Under the pieces are notes generated by a model. The model was given only the letters and a program-made list of their open reading frames with translations. It made no database searches and was not told the origin of the DNA. Shown one piece after another: positions 7,746-11,616 of a DNA stretch of 11,616 nt. The position numbers and the translations under genes were made by a program. The first letter of the stretch is position 1, and every line of letters starts with the position of its first letter. The stretch is from Candidatus Omnitrophica bacterium UBA5776 (GTDB lineage Bacteria > Omnitrophota > Gorgyraeia > Gygaellales > Profunditerraquicolaceae): the NCBI GenBank assembly GCA_002418595.1, contig DIEK01000088.1, positions 1-11,616 on the forward strand, written 5' to 3'.

Positions 7746-9476
7746 TTATCCGGTTATTTCCCGCAACTTTTTTTGGCCGAATTCCTCTACTTCCCTGCCG
7801 GTGGAAAGGCTGAGAACTCTCCCGGCGAATTCCTTCGCTTCATCAAGGTTCAAAGAACGTATTATGTATTTTACCTCCGGTATGCCCAGAGAAGGCATGC
7901 TGAATTCATCCAGCCCTAATCCCAGCAATAAAGGGACGAACGCGGGATCGCCGGCCATTTCCCCGCACATGCCGACTTTTATGCCGCGCTCATGAGCGGC
8001 GCTGATGACGCCTTGTATCATACGCAGCACCGCCGGATGGCTGGGTTCATAAAGATAGGCGACCTTTTCGTTCGTGCGGTCCACCGCCAGCGAATACTGG
8101 ATCAGATCATTCGTTCCTATGCTGAAAAAGTCGGCTTCTCTGGAAAGCAGGTCGGCGGTGATCGCCGCGGAAGGCACCTCGATCATAACCCCCACTTCTA
8201 TATTATCGCTGAACGGCGTGCCTTCGCGCTTCAGTTCGTCTTTCGCTTCCTGCAGTATCCTGTTAGCCTGCCTAAGTTCTTCTATGCCGGAGATCATCGG
8301 ATACATCAACCGAAGACTGCCGTGCACCGAGGCCCGCAGTATGGCGCGCAGTTGGACCTTGAATATGTCCGTCCTGGCGAGACAGAAGCGTATAGCTCTC
8401 CAGCCCAGGAAGGGCTGCATTTCGCGCGGGATAGCGAACTGCGAAAGGAATTTGTCGCCCCCCAGGTCGATGGTGCGGATCGTCACCGGATAAGGCTTCA
8501 TCTCCTCCGCCACATATTTATACGCCTGGTAATGCTCCTCCTCGGAAGGCAGGTCTTTCCTGTTCATATAAAAAAACTCGGTCCTGTAAAGCCCTATGCC
8601 CTTTGCCCCGTGGGCCTTTACCGCGGGGATCTCTTCCGGGAGCTCTATATTGGCGTGTATCTCGACGCACTTGCCGTCCTGCGTGACCGCGTCGAAATCC
8701 TTGACGGCCAGGAATTTCTCCCCGATCCCCTGCAGTTTACGATACTCTTCCTGATACTCGGCGAGAGTTTCCTGGTCCGGTTCGAGGATGACGATACCGG
8801 TGCTCCCGTCGACGATAAGCATATCGCCGTTCTTTATCTTGGACGTCGCCGTTTCTGTCCCGACGACAGCCGGGATCTCCAGCGATTTTGCCATAATGGC
8901 GGTATGCGAGGTCTTGCCGCCGATGTCCGTCACGAACGCGCTGACGTTTTGCTTGTGCATGGCGGCGGTGTCCGAAGGGGAAAGGTCGTGCGCCACCACT
9001 ATGACCTTTTCCGTGAGCCCTTCCAGCCATTTGCCTTTCTTGCCGAGCAGGTTGCGCATTACGCGTTTGCTGACGTCGTTTATATCGGAGATGCGCTCCT
9101 TTATGTATTCGTCCTCTATGCGGGAGAAGACCTCGACGTATTTCTTCATCACCTCGAAAAAGATAAAGGCGACGTTGAAACGTTCTTTTTTCAGGCGGGA
9201 GATCACCTCTTCAATGAGCATGCGGTCTTCGAGCACCAGCAGGTGCGCGTCGAATATCTGCGCCTGCTCCTGTCCCATGTCGGCGGCGATCCGCTTCTGC
9301 AGTTCTATGATCTCCTTACGGGTCTTGATCAGGGCCTCTTCGAAGAGCTGTATCTCATAGGGAATATCCTGCTGGGATATCTCCTTTTTGGGGATATCGA
9401 ACTCTTCCTTGCCTATCCTGTAGGCCTTACCCACCACGATCCCTGGAGCCGCGGCTATTCCTTGAAGCTTTATCAT
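7746..9476 (-). CDS. ptsI: Phosphoenolpyruvate-protein phosphotransferase (PTS Enzyme I)
   Basis: The 576-residue protein is a full-length Enzyme I, which takes phosphate from phosphoenolpyruvate and passes it to HPr in the cytoplasm. The N-terminal HPr-binding and swivel domains end in GGKTSHTAIMAKSLEIPAVVG (186-206), with the phosphorylated His191. The C-terminal PEP-binding barrel shows GIGLYRTEFFYM (293-304), TIDLGGDK (335-342), IEVPSA (432-437), IGTNDLIQY (453-461) and GMCGEMAGD with the active Cys504. There is no N-terminal GAF domain, so it is not the nitrogen-type PtsP. The ATG is 4 bases after the HPr stop, with a GAGGA site 8 bases upstream of it, so the two are an operon pair. No EIIB or EIIC partner is in the window, which points to regulatory phosphotransfer to the upstream EIIA. 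Confidence 0.96.
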   Translation of the reverse strand: MIKLQGIAAAPGIVVGKAYRIGKEEFDIPKKEISQQDIPYEIQLFEEALIKTRKEIIELQKRIAADMGQEQAQIFDAHLLVLEDRMLIEEVISRLKKERFNVAFIFFEVMKKYVEVFSRIEDEYIKERISDINDVSKRVMRNLLGKKGKWLEGLTEKVIVVAHDLSPSDTAAMHKQNVSAFVTDIGGKTSHTAIMAKSLEIPAVVGTETATSKIKNGDMLIVDGSTGIVILEPDQETLAEYQEEYRKLQGIGEKFLAVKDFDAVTQDGKCVEIHANIELPEEIPAVKAHGAKGIGLYRTEFFYMNRKDLPSEEEHYQAYKYVAEEMKPYPVTIRTIDLGGDKFLSQFAIPREMQPFLGWRAIRFCLARTDIFKVQLRAILRASVHGSLRLMYPMISGIEELRQANRILQEAKDELKREGTPFSDNIEVGVMIEVPSAAITADLLSREADFFSIGTNDLIQYSLAVDRTNEKVAYLYEPSHPAVLRMIQGVISAAHERGIKVGMCGEMAGDPAFVPLLLGLGLDEFSMPSLGIPEVKYIIRSLNLDEAKEFAGRVLSLSTGREVEEFGQKKLREITG

Positions 9477-9480
9477 CTCT

Positions 9481-9744
9481 CTATTCCTCGGTATTTACTA
9501 TCTTTTCCAGCTCGTTTAAAGCGTTCTCCGCGTCGTCGCCTTCAACCTCGATAACGATCTGCGTGCCGTTCTCAGCGCCCAGCATCAGGATGCCCATTAT
9601 GGATTTACCGTTAACGGTCTCCTGGTCCCTGCGCACCGTCACATGGGAATTGAACTTATTGGCTACCTGAACGAATAAAGCCGCGGGGCGGGCATGCAGC
9701 CCCTGTTTATTCTTTACGGTAAGTTTTCTCTTTAAGTGTGCCAT
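9481..9744 (-). CDS. ptsH: Phosphocarrier protein HPr
   Basis: The 87-residue protein is the phosphocarrier between Enzyme I and EIIA domains. GLHARPAA (15-22) contains the phosphorylated His17 and the supporting Arg19. VNGKSIMGIL (44-53) contains Ser48, in the context that HPr kinase/phosphorylase modifies in Bacillus HPr (Ser46). Because the histidine is present, this is a true HPr and not Crh, which lacks it. The ATG has a GGGGA site (9753-9757) 8 bases upstream. It sits 21 bases after yvcK and 4 bases before ptsI. The retained serine suggests dual control, by PEP-dependent and kinase-dependent phosphorylation; no hprK gene is inside the window. Confidence 0.96.
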   Translation of the reverse strand: MAHLKRKLTVKNKQGLHARPAALFVQVANKFNSHVTVRRDQETVNGKSIMGILMLGAENGTQIVIEVEGDDAENALNELEKIVNTEE

Positions 9745-9765
9745 ATCTATCGTCCCCGCAGCCGC

Positions 9766-11028
9766 TTATTCCTCAATCGTATCTATGATAAGCCTGGACA
9801 GCCTCGAAGTGTCGTGCCTGATCAAACTTTCCGCCAGCGCTATTTCGTCTTCTATCACCCTGTATCCCATCTTGTGCACATTCTCCCTGTCGTTTATGAC
9901 CGGGAAGGCGTTCATCTGGGTATATCTCCTCAATATCTGCGCCGGGATCTCTCCGGTATTGACCACGCAGTAATTAAGAATGCCCGGGTGGCTGTGCCTC
10001 ACGAGGGTCTTAACGTGGTCCGAGAGCCTGTAATTATCGGTCTCTCCGGGTTGTGTCATCACGTTGCAAACGTATATCTTGACGGCTTCCGAAGCCACGA
10101 TCGCAGAGGTGATCTCTTTTATCAGGAGATTCGGTATGATACTGGTATATAAAGAACCCGGCCCGAGTATTATCAACTGGGCTTCCTCTATTGCCCGCAG
10201 GGCTTCCGGCGTTGCCTGGGGATTGTCCGGCCTAAGCCTGACTTCCCTGATAGGCATACGGGCCTTGGGTATCTTGTCTTCCCCCACCGTGATGGAACCG
10301 TCCTGGTATTCGGCGGCCAGCACCACATTGGTCAAAGTCGAAGGAATGACCTGCCCGCGTAAAGCCAGAACCTTGCTGGTTTCCTTTATGGCCTTCTCGA
10401 AGTCCCCCGTGACCCTGGTCATCGCCGTGATGAACAGATTGCCGAAACTGTGCCCGGACAATTCCGAGGACTTGTCGAAACGGAACTGAAAAAGGTCCCG
10501 CATCAGCGCAGGCGCGTCCGCCAGCGCAACCAGACAATTCCGTATGTCGCCCGGAGGCAGGATGTCGAACTGCTGCCTTAATCTGCCGGAAGACCCGCCG
10601 TCGTCGGCCACGGTAACTATCGCAGTGATGTTGGAACTGTATTCCTTTAGCCCGCTCAAGAGCACGGAAAGTCCGGTCCCTCCGCCGACCGCCACGATCT
10701 TCGGCCCGCGGGAGAGCTGCTTACGCTGGTAGAGCAGATCGACGAGTTCCGTATCCCTGGAAGACGGGACGAACACGCTCACCAAAGAACGGACCAGGCG
10801 TTTTACGCTGAGGATGAGGATTACGATGCCGCAGAACACGGTGACCGCGTCGAACGCCCTTATCAGCCAGTATTCGGCGCTGCGGAAACGCAGAGCGCCG
10901 GCCATAAGCAGGCAGACCGCAAAACTGGCCAGCCCTATCCACCGTTTTATCCCCATGCCCGGGTAGAACCATTTCAGAAAAGCCCCGGCCTTGGGATTGA
11001 GGTAGCTCACTTCAAATCTTTTTTTCAT
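9766..11028 (-). CDS. yvcK: Gluconeogenesis factor YvcK/CofD-like protein with N-terminal membrane segments
   Basis: The 420-residue protein carries the YvcK domain from about residue 108: KIVAVGGGTGLSVLL (110-124), ADDGGSSGRLR (141-151), PPGDIRNCL (158-166), GHSFGNLFITA (192-202), LGPGSLYTSIIPNLL (288-302), and VMTQPGETD (323-331). In Bacillus and mycobacteria YvcK (CuvA) is needed for growth and cell shape on gluconeogenic carbon and binds UDP-sugars. Two hydrophobic stretches, about 29-46 and 54-76, precede the domain and should hold it at the membrane, as in other long YvcK proteins. The ATG at 11028 is the first possible start, as an in-frame TAA lies five codons upstream. It overlaps ptsN by 17 bases, and its only SD-like bases (AAGAGG) touch the ATG, so translation is likely coupled to ptsN. 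CofD lactyltransferase is related, but the motifs and the HPr neighbour favour YvcK. Confidence 0.92.
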   Translation of the reverse strand: MKKRFEVSYLNPKAGAFLKWFYPGMGIKRWIGLASFAVCLLMAGALRFRSAEYWLIRAFDAVTVFCGIVILILSVKRLVRSLVSVFVPSSRDTELVDLLYQRKQLSRGPKIVAVGGGTGLSVLLSGLKEYSSNITAIVTVADDGGSSGRLRQQFDILPPGDIRNCLVALADAPALMRDLFQFRFDKSSELSGHSFGNLFITAMTRVTGDFEKAIKETSKVLALRGQVIPSTLTNVVLAAEYQDGSITVGEDKIPKARMPIREVRLRPDNPQATPEALRAIEEAQLIILGPGSLYTSIIPNLLIKEITSAIVASEAVKIYVCNVMTQPGETDNYRLSDHVKTLVRHSHPGILNYCVVNTGEIPAQILRRYTQMNAFPVINDRENVHKMGYRVIEDEIALAESLIRHDTSRLSRLIIDTIEE

Positions 11029-11482
11029 CCTCTTGGCTGATTATGCGGATAATCGCTTTATCGTCGGCGCAAGAACGCAGGCTGTCTCGAAAATATTTGT
11101 CTTTCAGCAGGCGGGAAATTCTTGCCAGGGCCTTCAGGTGCGGTCCGGCAGAATCCTGCGGGGCAAGCAGCAGGAAAAATATGTATGCAGGTTCCCCGTC
11201 GAGAGAATCAAAATCTATACCCTTGCGCGATAAGGCGAAAGCCGCGACCAGTTTCTCTACGCAGTCGCATTTCGCGTGAGGAATAGCCACTCCCTGTCCG
11301 ATGGCGGTGGAGCCGAGCGCTTCCCTGGCCATGAGCGCTTCGCAAAGCTTGGCGCGATGGCGCTTGTCAACTTCTCCGGCTTCGACCAGGGCGTCCACCA
11401 TCTCCTTTATCACATCTTCCTTCTTGACGGATTTTATGTCGGTAAGTATCGCTTTTTGAGACAGAAACTCGAGTATTTTCAT
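11012..11482 (-). CDS. ptsN: PTS EIIA component, nitrogen/fructose type (PtsN-like)
   Basis: The 156-residue protein is a single EIIA domain of the mannitol/fructose/Ntr family. The phosphorylation site is His69 in GVAIPHAK (65-72), and the second conserved histidine is His115 in PHLKALARISRLL. REALGSTAIGQG (53-64) and FFLLLAP (102-108) complete the family pattern. It would receive phosphate from HPr. Since no EIIB/EIIC genes accompany it, a regulatory role like that of PtsN in Gram-negative bacteria is likely, though a fructose-type EIIA acting with a permease elsewhere is possible. The ATG at 11482 has a strong AAAGGAG site 8 bases upstream; an in-frame TTG at 11506 would lengthen it by eight residues but is poorly supported. 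Its 3' end overlaps the yvcK start by 17 bases. It appears to be the first gene after a promoter. Confidence 0.9.
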   Translation of the reverse strand: MKILEFLSQKAILTDIKSVKKEDVIKEMVDALVEAGEVDKRHRAKLCEALMAREALGSTAIGQGVAIPHAKCDCVEKLVAAFALSRKGIDFDSLDGEPAYIFFLLLAPQDSAGPHLKALARISRLLKDKYFRDSLRSCADDKAIIRIISQEDEKKI

Positions 11483-11490
11483 TCTTCCTT

Positions 11491-11497
11491 CTCCTTT
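11491..11497 (-). promoter_or_regulatory. Ribosome binding site that sets the ptsN start
   Basis: AAAGGAG on the minus strand lies 8 bases before the ATG at 11482. It would be inside the coding sequence if the TTG at 11506 were used, which argues for the ATG. Confidence 0.75.
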
Positions 11498-11539
11498 AGG
11501 ATTCAACCTTGGACCCCGGCGCAGTATGCCGCGATCAAG

Positions 11540-11545
11540 ATTATA
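11540..11545 (-). promoter_or_regulatory. Candidate sigma-70 -10 box before ptsN
   Basis: The minus strand has a perfect TATAAT, within TATATAAT, about 57 bases before the ptsN start. The hexamer 17 bases further upstream (GCGCTG) is a poor -35, so this would be a weak or activator-dependent promoter. Transcription would begin near 11533 and give a leader of about 50 bases. The rest of 11507-11616 shows no recognisable gene; one frame is open into ptsN but has no supported start. Confidence 0.45.
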
Positions 11546-11616
11546 TACTGAAAACCAGAAAACAGCGCCGCTTATGCGCGCCGGCGGATGGAATGGAGCG
11601 GGAGACGGGATTTGAA

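Noticed and set aside
7992..9554. A 520-codon open frame on the plus strand, opposite ptsI
   Set aside because: Antisense to a full-length Enzyme I with all active-site motifs; the translation resembles no family I know and runs on into the HPr gene, as expected of a shadow frame.
11507..11616. Coding sequence upstream of and in frame with ptsN
   Set aside because: One minus-strand frame is open to the window edge, but it has no supported start, passes through the TATAAT box and the ptsN ribosome binding site, and shows no family motif.
1..11616. Mobile elements, CRISPR repeats, defence or toxin genes
   Set aside because: All the minus-strand space is filled by recognisable housekeeping genes, and I saw no terminal inverted repeats, spaced direct repeats or transposase motifs.

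Overview
All eleven genes in this window read on the minus strand, so the order of transcription runs from base 11616 down to base 1. Intergenic gaps are mostly 4 to 54 bases, with two overlaps (17 and 4 bases) and two larger spacers (134 and 112 bases). The DNA looks moderately GC-rich, and strong AAGGAG-type ribosome binding sites precede most starts. There are no insertion sequences, phage genes, tRNA or rRNA genes, CRISPR repeats or other accessory elements. This is a core-metabolism region.

Layout in transcription order: (1) a carbon/phosphate control block: a PTS EIIA (PtsN-like), a membrane-anchored YvcK, HPr and Enzyme I; (2) a sugar-1-phosphate nucleotidyltransferase; (3) the methyl cycle: S-adenosylmethionine synthetase and adenosylhomocysteinase; (4) glycolysis: 6-phosphofructokinase and a class II aldolase; (5) branched-chain amino acid synthesis: dihydroxyacid dehydratase and the start of the acetolactate synthase large subunit, which runs off the left edge.

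The PTS proteins form a complete phosphorelay from phosphoenolpyruvate through Enzyme I (His191) and HPr (His17) to EIIA (His69), but no sugar-specific EIIB or EIIC is present. This, together with the adjacent YvcK and the downstream phosphofructokinase and aldolase, suggests a regulatory rather than a transport PTS. HPr keeps the serine that HPr kinase modifies in other bacteria. YvcK next to an HPr-type gene recalls the Bacillus yvcK/crh neighbourhood, while the EIIA/HPr mix recalls Gram-negative PTS-Ntr clusters.

The organism cannot be fixed from the sequence. The short, Thermotoga/archaeal-type adenosylhomocysteinase, the regulatory PTS, the unusual 441-residue aldolase and the gene mix suggest an uncultured deep-branching Gram-negative bacterium; Omnitrophota or a relative is my guess, with low confidence.

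I see no obviously new multi-gene system. The best leads are a phosphofructokinase with Asn where the Mg-binding Asp is expected, the YvcK-containing PTS operon, the extended aldolase, and two structured or AT-rich spacers that may divide the operon.
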